From assembly GCA_022843125.1 (NCBI GenBank), contig JALHOG010000050.1, forward strand, positions 1 through 39,504: DNA of 39,504 bases, read 5' to 3'. The translations under genes and the position numbers were made by a program. Under the pieces are notes generated by a model, which saw only the letters and a list, made by a program, of their open reading frames with translations, was not told the DNA's origin and did no database searches. Source of the DNA: Ilumatobacteraceae bacterium (GTDB lineage Bacteria; Actinomycetota; Acidimicrobiia; Acidimicrobiales; Ilumatobacteraceae). Position 1 is the first letter of the stretch, and each line of letters opens with the position of its first letter. This document shows, one piece after another, positions 32,341 to 39,426 of the stretch.

Positions 32341-32832
32341 ATGGTCGAGGTCGCGTCGAACGGCAAGCCCGTCGAGTCGGTGTGGGACTTCCCGCGCCCG
32401 CCGCGGGTCGAGGTGGTCGGCTGGCGCATCCGCGTGGTGCACGCAGGTGTCACGGTCGTCGACGCACCGAGGGTCGTCCGGGTGCTGGAGACGAGCCAAG
32501 CGCCGGCGTACTACGTCGCGTTCGAGCACATCGCCGACGAGTACCTGCGGGCCAACCCGCGCCAGTCCTACTGCGAGTGGAAGGGCGTCGCGACGTACGC
32601 CGACGTCGTGGTCGGCAATGCGGTCGCCGCTGCGGCCGCGTGGTCGTATCCGGAACCGACGCCGGGGTTCGAGGCGATCACCGGCCACTGGGCGTTCTAC
32701 GCACAGGCACTCGACGAGTGCTGGGTCGACGACGAGCGCGTGTTGCCCAACGACGGCAACTTCTACGGCGGGTGGGTCACCGCCAACGTCACCGGCCCGA
32801 TCAAGGGAGCCCCCGGCACCCTCCACTGGTGA
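32341..32832 (+). CDS. DUF427 domain protein
   Basis: 163 residues. The DUF427 fold is recognised from VWDFPRPPRVE, VVDAPRVVRVLETSQAP(A)YY, the core phrase SYCEWKGVATYADVVVG and the end motif DDERVLPNDGNFYGGW. The function of DUF427 is not established. It often sits by metabolic or stress genes. Here it follows the acyl-CoA dehydrogenase by 14 nt and ends before a bidirectional hairpin, so the two are probably co-transcribed. Confidence 0.88.
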   Translation: MVEVASNGKPVESVWDFPRPPRVEVVGWRIRVVHAGVTVVDAPRVVRVLETSQAPAYYVAFEHIADEYLRANPRQSYCEWKGVATYADVVVGNAVAAAAAWSYPEPTPGFEAITGHWAFYAQALDECWVDDERVLPNDGNFYGGWVTANVTGPIKGAPGTLHW

Positions 32833-32867
32833 CCCATCGCAACCGGGGCGACGGGACGTCGCGCGGC

Positions 32868-32897
32868 GTGAACACCTCCGGGTCCGGAGGTGTTCAC
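32868..32897. terminator. Bidirectional hairpin terminator between convergent genes
   Basis: A perfect 13-bp stem (GTGAACACCTCCG/CGGAGGTGTTCAC) with a GGTC loop, lying between the DUF427 stop at 32832 and the collagen-like gene stop at 32909. No long T-tract. Confidence 0.8.
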
Positions 32898-32908
32898 ACT
32901 CGACGAGG

Positions 32909-33841
32909 TCAGACGGTGTTCGGCTGCCCCGGGGTGGGAGTGAGGCCGACGGTGAAGTCGACCGCATTGTTCCCGGTGTCGTTGCCGTCAGGGATCCGGC
33001 CGACAGCCTGGTACGACAACGAACTCAGATTCACCGGCCCGAGTTCGTAGAAGCCGAAGGGTGCGTCGCCGAACGGCATGCCGTCGATCTCCCAGCCTGC
33101 AGCGTCCATCAACGCGCCGTCGGCGTCCTCGAGTCGGACGCCGCCACCGAAGAGGTCGATTTCGACGTCTGCGATTCCGGCGACCGCGTACTCGCCGGGG
33201 CCGAGCGCGGCCACGTCGAGATCCAGAATCGTGGTCGCATTCGCCCGGTCGGCGATCACGATTCGCCAGCCGTCCATGTCGACGGTGCTGCTGCCGGCGT
33301 TGTACAGCTCGATGTACCGCTCCTCACCGAACAGGTACAGCTCGTTGATCTTCACGTCGCCCGGTACCGGTACGCACCGCATCGAGATCTCGCCGTTGGC
33401 CGCGACCGTCACCAGGACGACCTCGTCATCCGGACGTCCGGTGTCACAGCCGATCCCGGAGAGATCGGTGACATCGGCGAGCGCCGTGCCCGGCAACCCC
33501 TGTTCACCCTGCACCCCCTGTTCACCCTGCGGGCCGGGCGCACCGGGCGCACCGGGCTCACCGGGCTCACCCTGGGGGCCGGGCACTCCCGGCTCACCTG
33601 GCAGGCCTGGCACGCCTGGCACGCCGTGGACGTTCCAGGTCACGACGACTTCGTTGCGCAGGCACGCCGACGCCTTCGGCACGATTCGCACGAGCCCGGT
33701 CACACGATGCTTGCATGCGGTGATCACTGCCTCGCTGCCGGTGTTGTGTGCGGCGACGATCGACCCGGTCGCAGCGATGCCGAGCACACCACAGATGACG
33801 GCTGTTCGCGCCCAGGACAAGCGGTAACGGCGGTGTTCCAT
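32909..33841 (-). CDS. Secreted collagen-like protein with lamin-tail domain
   Basis: 310 residues from ATG 33841, with an excellent ribosome site (AGGAGG, 33847-33852). An N-terminal basic segment and hydrophobic stretch (AVICGVLGIAATGSIVAA) form a signal or anchor. A short domain with two Cys (ITACKHRVTG, ASACLRNEVV) precedes 15 uninterrupted Gly-X-Y triplets (starting GVPGVPGLPGEP), a collagen-like rod. After a linker with CDTG/MRCVP cysteines comes a lamin-tail (LTD) domain beginning VKINELYLFGEERYIELYN. LTD domains in bacteria are extracellular and may anchor or bind nucleic acid or sugar. Probably a trimeric surface fibre protein. The same frame stays open upstream into the HNH gene region by chance. 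Confidence 0.88.
   Translation of the reverse strand: MEHRRYRLSWARTAVICGVLGIAATGSIVAAHNTGSEAVITACKHRVTGLVRIVPKASACLRNEVVVTWNVHGVPGVPGLPGEPGVPGPQGEPGEPGAPGAPGPQGEQGVQGEQGLPGTALADVTDLSGIGCDTGRPDDEVVLVTVAANGEISMRCVPVPGDVKINELYLFGEERYIELYNAGSSTVDMDGWRIVIADRANATTILDLDVAALGPGEYAVAGIADVEIDLFGGGVRLEDADGALMDAAGWEIDGMPFGDAPFGFYELGPVNLSSLSYQAVGRIPDGNDTGNNAVDFTVGLTPTPGQPNTV
33484..33620 (-). repeat. Gly-X-Y triplet repeat region
   Basis: Nine-base periodic DNA (GCACCGGGC and TCACCGGGC units on the plus strand) encoding the 15 collagen-type triplets. In-frame copy-number variation is possible. Confidence 0.75.
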
Positions 33842-34002
33842 GACGACCTCCTCAGGGATGCGGACGTCATTCGTCCCTGTCCATCGTGGGCCTGCGCCCC
33901 GCTCGCCATCAGTGCCGAAAGACCCGGTCCGCGCCGCCGACGAACCGGCGAGCGATGCCTGCGCGGCGGGCGCGCAGTGGCGCGGTGCGCTGGCGGTGAT
34001 CG

Positions 34003-35340
34003 TCAGGCTGAACGGAGCAGGTCGCGGCTCGGACCGGTGGGTGGGGCGGTGCCGGGTGGGGGTGGGGCCGGGGCGATCTCGGTGCCGTCGGGGCGGTAGG
34101 TGTGGAACACGCCGTTGGGGTCGCGCCAGACGCTGAAGCCGTGGTTCTTCAACTGGTTGTGGCGGGGGCACAGTGGTGCGCCGTTGGCCTGGTTGGTGCT
34201 GCCGCCGTGCTGCCAGTCGGTGAGGTGGTCGGCGTGGCAGTCGCTCGCCGGCCGGTTGCAGCCGGGGAACACGCACGTGGGGAACTGCAGCAGGACCGCG
34301 TGGCGGGCCGGCCCGTCGAAGAGGCGCTGGAGACGGCCGAAGTCGACGACGACGCCGGCGGAGTCGAACACCACTCGGCGGACCCGGCCGTGGATCATCG
34401 CCTGGGCGACTTCGAACGGTGACAGCGGTGTGCCGTCGGTGGTGCCGCAGCGACACTCGCCGAACGGTTGGTCGGGCAGCGGCGGGTGCGACGCCGCTGC
34501 GTCGGCCTCGGGGATCAGGCCGAGACGTGCGAGCACCGCCTCGGCGTGCGTGACCGACATCGCGAGGTTGACGACGGGTTCGGCCGGCTGCGCGCCGGCG
34601 GGCGTGGAGACGGCGTCGCGGGCCATGCGCATCAGCGCATCCCAGGATCGCTGAGCGTTGGTGCGCGGGAGCATCGAGCCGGCCGCATCGGCGCCGTAGT
34701 GCTCGGTGGCCCACTCCCAGTCGGCGAGCCATTCGGCGTGGCGGTAGTGCTCGAGGATCTCGGAGAACTCGACGTGATCGAGGCCGCCGCACTGCCCGAG
34801 GAGCGTGCCGACACCGTCGAACAGCATGAAGTCGAGCCGGCGGTGCTCGTGGTGGAGCGCCGCATCTCGGTTCGCGCCGTCGGCGTCGGCGAGACGCTCC
34901 CACGTGACGATGTCGGCGTGGAACCCCTCGAAGGACAGGGTGCGTGCGCGCTCGAGGAGGACCTCGGCGTGATCGGCGAGCTGGCCGCCGCAGCGCGGGT
35001 TGGCCGCCGCCCGGCCGAACGCGTGGGCCTGGGCGACGCCGATCGCGCCGGCGTGCAGGTGCTCGACGACAGCCGGCACCTCGGTGACGAGCGTGCCGAG
35101 ACGGCGGCGCGCCGCGACCTGCTGTTTCGACCACCGCAGCTCGCCACGCAGGAACCCGCCGACCGTGAGGTGCCCGTCGGTGCGGAATCCGCCGTCGCGG
35201 TCGAGCGCACGAATCAGGACTGCTGCCTCGGCTTCGAGCCGGCGCATCGCGAGCTCGACCTCGGCCAGCCGGCTGGCCCGCTGCGCGTACGAGAGCGCAT
35301 CGATGCTGCCGATCAGGTCGTCGAACGCGCTCACCTCCAT
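34003..35340 (-). CDS. DUF222 and HNH endonuclease domain protein (13E12 repeat family)
   Basis: 445 residues. The N-terminal DUF222 domain (about 20-320) is helical, with the typical RRLEAEAAVLIRALDRDG and LRGELRWSKQQVAARRRLG. The C-terminal HNH nuclease has CVFPGCNRPASDCHADHL followed by GGSTNQANGAPLCPRHNQLK, with Cys zinc pairs and the His/Asn residues intact. Such genes are multicopy in actinobacteria and are sometimes linked to mobile DNA, but no transposase or repeat ends are seen here. ATG 35340 has a well-formed promoter. The biological role is unknown. Confidence 0.9.
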   Translation of the reverse strand: MEVSAFDDLIGSIDALSYAQRASRLAEVELAMRRLEAEAAVLIRALDRDGGFRTDGHLTVGGFLRGELRWSKQQVAARRRLGTLVTEVPAVVEHLHAGAIGVAQAHAFGRAAANPRCGGQLADHAEVLLERARTLSFEGFHADIVTWERLADADGANRDAALHHEHRRLDFMLFDGVGTLLGQCGGLDHVEFSEILEHYRHAEWLADWEWATEHYGADAAGSMLPRTNAQRSWDALMRMARDAVSTPAGAQPAEPVVNLAMSVTHAEAVLARLGLIPEADAAASHPPLPDQPFGECRCGTTDGTPLSPFEVAQAMIHGRVRRVVFDSAGVVVDFGRLQRLFDGPARHAVLLQFPTCVFPGCNRPASDCHADHLTDWQHGGSTNQANGAPLCPRHNQLKNHGFSVWRDPNGVFHTYRPDGTEIAPAPPPPGTAPPTGPSRDLLRSA

Positions 35341-35346
35341 ACAGGA

Positions 35347-35375
35347 ACACTATCGAACGTACGTACGACTCGCAA
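35347..35375 (-). promoter_or_regulatory. Promoter of the DUF222-HNH gene (leaderless)
   Basis: On the minus strand TTGCGA (35375-35370), exactly 17 nt, TAGTGT (35352-35347), then 6 nt to ATG. The spacer contains ACGTACGT. This is the clearest full promoter of the leaderless type in the window. Confidence 0.55.
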
Positions 35376-35519
35376 CCCGACGCGCAAGATTTCTCCGGAG
35401 GAGAGGTCTCTCATCGGGCGCCGGTTGCCGGCGGACGGCACCGTCTGGTCATGGTCCCGTTCGTTCGTCCGGAGCCCCGTGATGCGTCGTGATGCGGCTC
35501 ATCTACGAGACTCGGATCC

Positions 35520-35846
35520 GTGGTGCGGACGATCGTTGTCGCTCTCGTCGTCGCAGGGGCCGTGGCGTCGATCGTGCTCGCTCGTCGGAGGACGCAACCG
35601 AGTGAGGAGCGCGCGTCCGTGCCGGAGGAAGCCGCCGCGGCCTCCGTCGAGCGCGATCACCGCAGGGTGGTCGGGTGTCTGGGCGCCGGAGCCGGCTGCG
35701 CACTCTTCGTCTTCGTCGCGCCAGCGCCGACACGGGAGATCGGGATCGCCGGCCTACCGCCGGGCATCGTCGACGGTGACTGCCTGACGCTTCGCCAGTT
35801 CCTCGACGGCAACCTGGAGTACGTGAAGCTGACGCCGTGCCCGTGA
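35520..35846 (+). CDS. Small hypothetical membrane or secreted protein
   Basis: 108 residues from GTG 35520. A hydrophobic N-terminus (TIVVALVVAGAVASIVLA) followed by RRR fits a signal anchor. A charged linker then leads to a second region with GCLGAGAGCALFVFVAP and C-terminal DGDCLTLRQFLDG and KLTPCP, giving four Cys. No family recognised. There is no clear ribosome site, and the 5' end is uncertain. It may be a real small protein given its membrane-like start and paired cysteines, but coding status is moderate. Confidence 0.45.
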   Translation: MVRTIVVALVVAGAVASIVLARRRTQPSEERASVPEEAAAASVERDHRRVVGCLGAGAGCALFVFVAPAPTREIGIAGLPPGIVDGDCLTLRQFLDGNLEYVKLTPCP

Positions 35847-35940
35847 GGCCTTTCGGGGTTCGTCAGGGCAAGGCAGGTTCGGCCAGGCGGCCGCGGCTCG
35901 TTGCCAGCCGCAGGAGCGACAGCGAGCCAGCGTGGCGTTG

Positions 35941-35958
35941 GAGCCGTGTGGACGGCTC
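35941..35958. terminator. Short hairpin between convergent genes
   Basis: GAGCCGT-GTGG-ACGGCTC, a 7-bp stem at the 3' end of the DUF2510/DUF4870 gene. A second, weaker GCGGCT/AGCCGC hairpin lies about 50 nt to the left. The region 35847-35956 holds no gene. Confidence 0.35.
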
Positions 35959-36487
35959 ACGCGTTCCGCTGGTGATCGCGCTTCGGGCGGGCGCCGCTGA
36001 CGAACCGGATGCTGACGGGGTAGTGCCACCAGCGGCCCTGGCTCGCTCGAACGGCGCCCACGATCGCGCACAGCACGGCGACGCCGAACAGGGCGAACAT
36101 CGCGAAGAACGGCAGCAGGAACCAGGCGCTGGCACCGTCGCTAACCCTTCCCGTGAACGTCGCGAACATCATGGCGATGCCACCCGCCATCCACAGGATG
36201 AGGAACGTCAGCTGGAAGTTCAACGACTCCGTGCTGTGATGGCGGACGAACTCGTTCTTCTTGCCTTCGGTGAGCCGGAACACGAGCGGGAGAACGACGG
36301 CGAAGACGAGGATCCCGACGTGGCTCAGCACGGCTGGGGCCGACCCCTCGCGCACCGGATCCGTGGCAGCCACCGATGACAACCCGGCGGGCGGGGCGGC
36401 GGGGCCCCAGGCGGCACCGTCCCACCACCGCAACGTCGTGCCGTCGTGGTACCAGCCGGGTGATGGTGGCTGAGGAATGTCGCTCAC
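35957..36487 (-). CDS. DUF2510 / DUF4870 membrane protein
   Basis: 176 residues. The N-terminal DUF2510 motif PPSPGWYHDGTTLRWWDGAAWG is a short WW-like actinobacterial module. The remainder (about 50-160) resembles DUF4870: four hydrophobic segments with the phrase KKNEFVRHHSTESLNFQLTF. The function is unknown; such proteins are inner-membrane. It lies 14 nt downstream of the ABM-DUF952 gene on the same strand and may be the last gene of that cluster. Confidence 0.85.
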   Translation of the reverse strand: MSDIPQPPSPGWYHDGTTLRWWDGAAWGPAAPPAGLSSVAATDPVREGSAPAVLSHVGILVFAVVLPLVFRLTEGKKNEFVRHHSTESLNFQLTFLILWMAGGIAMMFATFTGRVSDGASAWFLLPFFAMFALFGVAVLCAIVGAVRASQGRWWHYPVSIRFVSGARPKRDHQRNA

Positions 36488-36501
36488 AGCCGGATCGCCG
36501 A

Positions 36502-37173
36502 TCAGCGCAGGGCGGTGGGCTCGGCCCAGCCGTCGGGGTCACGGCGCCACGTGGTGGTGCTGGTCACGGCGGCGAGGGGGATGGGGCCGTAGATGTGGGG
36601 GAAGTGTTCGACCGAGCCGGGGAACGGGGGCTCGACGACGACCTCGGAGCCGAGGAGCGTGGGGTCGAGGCGTAGGAGCACCAGTTCGTCGACGTCGGCG
36701 TAGAAGCGGCTCGCGACACCGAGCACCTGATGGTCGAACGAGCAGTGGATGAAGCCCTCCTGCTCGAGGGTGACGCCGCGCGTGCTCATCGTGTACTCGC
36801 CCGCGGCCTGCGCGGCGGCCCAGTCGCCGGGCATCGCCAGGTGCACCAGGGTGGTCGGCCGCTCCCACTCGTACTCGCGGGTCACGGTGGCGACCCGCAC
36901 CCGGTACGAGTCGTACCAGCGGTCGCGCCCGGCGCCCTGCGCGGCGAGGTGCTCGCTCACCTGCTTCCACGCTGCAGCGTCGGATTCGGTCGCCCAGTAC
37001 GACACGGTGATCCCGGTACCGTCCGGGTTGCGGGCGCTCTCGATGCCGATGTAGCCGGGCTGCGCGTGCGCCAGCTCCTCCATCCGCTCCGCCATCGCGC
37101 CGTACCCGTCGCCGTCGTCGCCGGAACGGACGCTGCTGAAGATCACCGCGACGTACCCGGCGCCGGCGATCAC
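36502..37173 (-). CDS. Fusion of an antibiotic-biosynthesis-monooxygenase-like (ABM) domain and a DUF952 domain
   Basis: 223 residues from GTG 37173, overlapping the photolyase stop by 4 nt (GTGA). Residues 1-103 form an ABM/dimeric alpha-beta barrel domain: YVAVIFSSVRSG, MEELAHAQPGYIGIESAR, ITVSYWATESDAAAWKQ and WYDSYRVRVATV. Residues 107-215 form DUF952: LVHLAMPGDWAAAQAAGEY, EGFIHCSFDHQV and FPHIYGPIPLAAV. Both parts are usually separate small proteins. ABM domains often act on aromatic or heme-like ligands, and the DUF952 role is unknown. Coupling to a photolyase suggests a light or oxidative stress theme, as inference. Confidence 0.85.
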   Translation of the reverse strand: MIAGAGYVAVIFSSVRSGDDGDGYGAMAERMEELAHAQPGYIGIESARNPDGTGITVSYWATESDAAAWKQVSEHLAAQGAGRDRWYDSYRVRVATVTREYEWERPTTLVHLAMPGDWAAAQAAGEYTMSTRGVTLEQEGFIHCSFDHQVLGVASRFYADVDELVLLRLDPTLLGSEVVVEPPFPGSVEHFPHIYGPIPLAAVTSTTTWRRDPDGWAEPTALR

Positions 37174-38657
37174 AGGTCACCCCGGTCGAGCATGCCCAGG
37201 ACCTCGACCGCGCGCTCGCGCACCGCGGGGAGGTCGGAGAGCTTGCGGGCGGCGGCAACCTGTCTGGCCATCCGGGGATTCTTGCCGAACCGCTCCTCGT
37301 GCCGTGCGAGGAAATCCCAGTAGAGCGTCGTGTACGGGCACGCGTCGGGCCCGGTGCGGCGCTTGCGGTCGAACCGGCAGTCGCCGCAGTAGTCGGACAT
37401 CGTGTCGATGTAGTTGCCGCCCGCCGCGTAGGGCTTGGTCGCCATCCGGCCACCGTCGGCGTGCAGGGCCATGCCGATCACGTTCGGCAGCATCACCCAC
37501 TCGGCGCCGTCGACGAACGAGTGCCACATCCAGTCGGTCATCGCCCACGGGTCGACGCCGGCGAGCAGTGCCAGGTTGCCGAGCACCATCAGCCGCTGGA
37601 TGTGGTGGTTGTACGCGCGGGCGTCGACGCCCGCCAGGCAGTCGGCCAGGCAGCGCATCTCGGTGGTGGCCGCACCGGTAAACACCGGGGGGAGCGGCCG
37701 GGTGGCGCCGAGCGCATTTGCCGATCGGTAGTCGGGCATCCACAGCCAGTAGACGCCCCACACGTACTCGCGCCAGCCGATCACCTGCCGGATGAATCCC
37801 TCGGCGGAGGCGAGCGGCACGCGCCCCTCGTCGTACGCGTCCTGGACGGCGTCGCACACCTCACCCGGGAGCAGCAGCCCGATGTTGAGCGACGACGACA
37901 GCGTCGAGTGCGCGAGGTGCCACGACCCGGTGGTCATGGCGTCCTCGTGCGGGCCGAACTGTGGCAACACGTGGGTGACGAAGTGGTCGAGGCGGCGCAG
38001 CGCGGCGGCCCGGCTGGTGGGCCAGGTGCCGTCGGGCTCCGCCCCGAAGCAGGAGTCGGGGAGGTCGTCGAGCACCGCCCGGTCGACGTCGTCGAGCTCG
38101 TTGCGCGGCGGCACCTGCCAGCGGTCGGCGTCGGCGGGCGGCGGCTCGCGGTTGTCGGCGTCGAAGTTCCAGCGCCCGCCGACGGGCTCGTCGCCGTCCA
38201 TCAGGTAGCCGGTCTCACGGCGCCGCATCCGGTAGAAGTCCTCCATCTTCAGCGAGCGGCGGGTGCCGGCCCACGTGGCGAACTCGTCGTAGTGGCAGAG
38301 GAACTGATCGGAGCGGACGAGCTCGACATCGAGCCGCTCGGCGGTCTGCCGCATCTGCCAGCTGTTGGGCTCGGTCATCACGACCGCGTCGGGTTGATGC
38401 TCGCTGCGGTGCTCGGCGAGTCCGCCTGGGAGCGAGTCGCTGCGGCGTAGATCGACCTCGAAGCCCTCGGCGCGCAGCTCATCGGCGAACCGGCGCATCG
38501 ATGCGATCACGAGATGAGCGCGCTGCCGGTGCCATCGGTGTTGACCGAGGATGCCGATGCTCTCGAGGAGGAGGATGCGGTCGCCGTCGGGGGTGGCGGT
38601 CGCCAGCGCGCCGATCGAACGGTTCAGTTGGTCGCCGAGGACCCAGATGGTGCGCAT
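37170..38657 (-). CDS. FeS-type (6-4)-like photolyase / cryptochrome (FeS-BCP, PhrB group)
   Basis: 495 residues, starting MRTIWVLGDQLN, the standard start of the group. It binds FAD and repairs UV photoproducts or senses light. Four Cys at about 336, 424, 427 and 440 have spacing C-x87-C-x2-C-x12-C, the same as the 4Fe-4S ligands of Agrobacterium PhrB. The catalytic half has GWREYVWGVYWLWMP, NHHIQRLMVLGN and the YCGDCRFDRKRR region. An N-terminal Rossmann-like domain precedes it. The start overlaps the STAS gene by 34 nt and the stop overlaps the ABM-DUF952 gene by 4 nt, so the three are likely co-translated. Confidence 0.92.
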   Translation of the reverse strand: MRTIWVLGDQLNRSIGALATATPDGDRILLLESIGILGQHRWHRQRAHLVIASMRRFADELRAEGFEVDLRRSDSLPGGLAEHRSEHQPDAVVMTEPNSWQMRQTAERLDVELVRSDQFLCHYDEFATWAGTRRSLKMEDFYRMRRRETGYLMDGDEPVGGRWNFDADNREPPPADADRWQVPPRNELDDVDRAVLDDLPDSCFGAEPDGTWPTSRAAALRRLDHFVTHVLPQFGPHEDAMTTGSWHLAHSTLSSSLNIGLLLPGEVCDAVQDAYDEGRVPLASAEGFIRQVIGWREYVWGVYWLWMPDYRSANALGATRPLPPVFTGAATTEMRCLADCLAGVDARAYNHHIQRLMVLGNLALLAGVDPWAMTDWMWHSFVDGAEWVMLPNVIGMALHADGGRMATKPYAAGGNYIDTMSDYCGDCRFDRKRRTGPDACPYTTLYWDFLARHEERFGKNPRMARQVAAARKLSDLPAVRERAVEVLGMLDRGDL

Positions 38658-39001
38658 GCGGTTGCCGACATCGTGCCGTCGACGAGGTTGGGGCGGATCG
38701 TGAGGATGCGGTCGAGCCGTGTCTGGGCGAGCCGCTCGAGGAGCCGTTCGCCCGTGCAGACGACGACGAGCTCGCCGCCGCCGCCGCGCTGGCGCGCCGC
38801 AGCCCCGATCAGGAGCCCGAGCACAGCGTCGTCGAGCAGCATCGTGCCGTCGAGGTCGACCACCAACGTGCGCCCTGCAGCCGCCGCGGTGGCCCGGCTG
38901 AGCGCTTTGTGCACGGTGGGTGCGGCAGCGAGGTCGGCCGTGCCGTCGAGCGCGACGACGTGGGCACCACCGACCATCGACGTCGTCACCCGTAGATCCA
39001 C
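38624..39001 (-). CDS. STAS domain protein (anti-sigma factor antagonist-like)
   Basis: 125 residues from GTG 39001. The STAS fold is seen from VVALDGTADLAAAPTVHKAL, TLVVDLDGTMLLDDAVLGLL and ELVVVCTGERLLERL. In SpoIIAA-type antagonists the phosphorylated Ser lies in DSSG; here the matching place reads DDAV, so the Ser is replaced by Asp. It may therefore be unregulated by a kinase, or always in a phosphate-like state. It has a leaderless -10 box and is first of the photolyase cluster, which may tie that cluster to stress-sigma control. No partner kinase or sigma gene is adjacent. Confidence 0.8.
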   Translation of the reverse strand: MDLRVTTSMVGGAHVVALDGTADLAAAPTVHKALSRATAAAAGRTLVVDLDGTMLLDDAVLGLLIGAAARQRGGGGELVVVCTGERLLERLAQTRLDRILTIRPNLVDGTMSATACAPSGSSATN

Positions 39002-39008
39002 GTGGCCG

Positions 39009-39014
39009 AGGCTA
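39009..39014 (-). promoter_or_regulatory. Putative -10 box of the STAS gene (leaderless)
   Basis: TAGCCT on the minus strand, 7 nt before GTG 39001, in the 43-nt gap after the TadE-like gene. The same hexamer and distance as for msrA. Confidence 0.45.
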
Positions 39015-39044
39015 CCGAGCGGTGTGAGCGGCGTGGCGCTGAGC

Positions 39045-39416
39045 TCAGGGTGGTTCGCGCGCCATCGTGACGCTGGCCGAGAGCGAGACGTTGCCGATCG
39101 CGCTTCCGATCAAGGGGACGTCGGTCGGGTTGCGGTAGGTGACGGTGACCGTCACGGTGGTGGGCCCGGTCGTGACGCGTACATCGAGCGGGCGGAGTGT
39201 TGTGGTGCGCTCGGCTGCGCTGCGAGCCGCTGCGCCGGGTGCAGCGGCGACGATCGCGGCGCGGGCAGCGTCCCGCGCCGCGACCTCGACCGCGAGCTGA
39301 TCGCGCCCGATCAGCACGACCTGGAGAATGCCGAGCACCACCACCGCCACCACCGGCAACGCAACCGCGAACTCCACGGCCGCCTGCCCCCGGTCGCGAA
39401 CTGATGATGGTGACAC
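39045..39416 (-). CDS. TadE-like pseudopilin
   Basis: 123 residues from GTG 39416. The leader MSPSSVRDRG is followed by QAAVEFAVALPVVAVVVLGI, with Glu at +5 as in the TadE family (prepilin-like cleavage after Gly). A short extracellular beta region with VTTGPTTVTVTVTYRNPT follows. TadE/TadF proteins are minor pilins or secreted components of Tad (Flp) pili. No tad ATPase or platform gene is in the window, so it may be part of a locus to the right or a solitary copy. It is the second class of pilin-like protein here. Confidence 0.85.
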   Translation of the reverse strand: MSPSSVRDRGQAAVEFAVALPVVAVVVLGILQVVLIGRDQLAVEVAARDAARAAIVAAAPGAAARSAAERTTTLRPLDVRVTTGPTTVTVTVTYRNPTDVPLIGSAIGNVSLSASVTMAREPP

Positions 39417-39426
39417 GGCGGTTGCG

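Noticed and set aside
33484..33620. CRISPR-like short repeats
   Set aside because: The nine-base periodicity is explained by Gly-Pro-X codons of the collagen-like rod. There are no unique spacers.
34003..35340. DUF222-HNH gene as part of a mobile element or intein
   Set aside because: No transposase, terminal repeats or intein splice motifs nearby. The gene stands alone with its own promoter.
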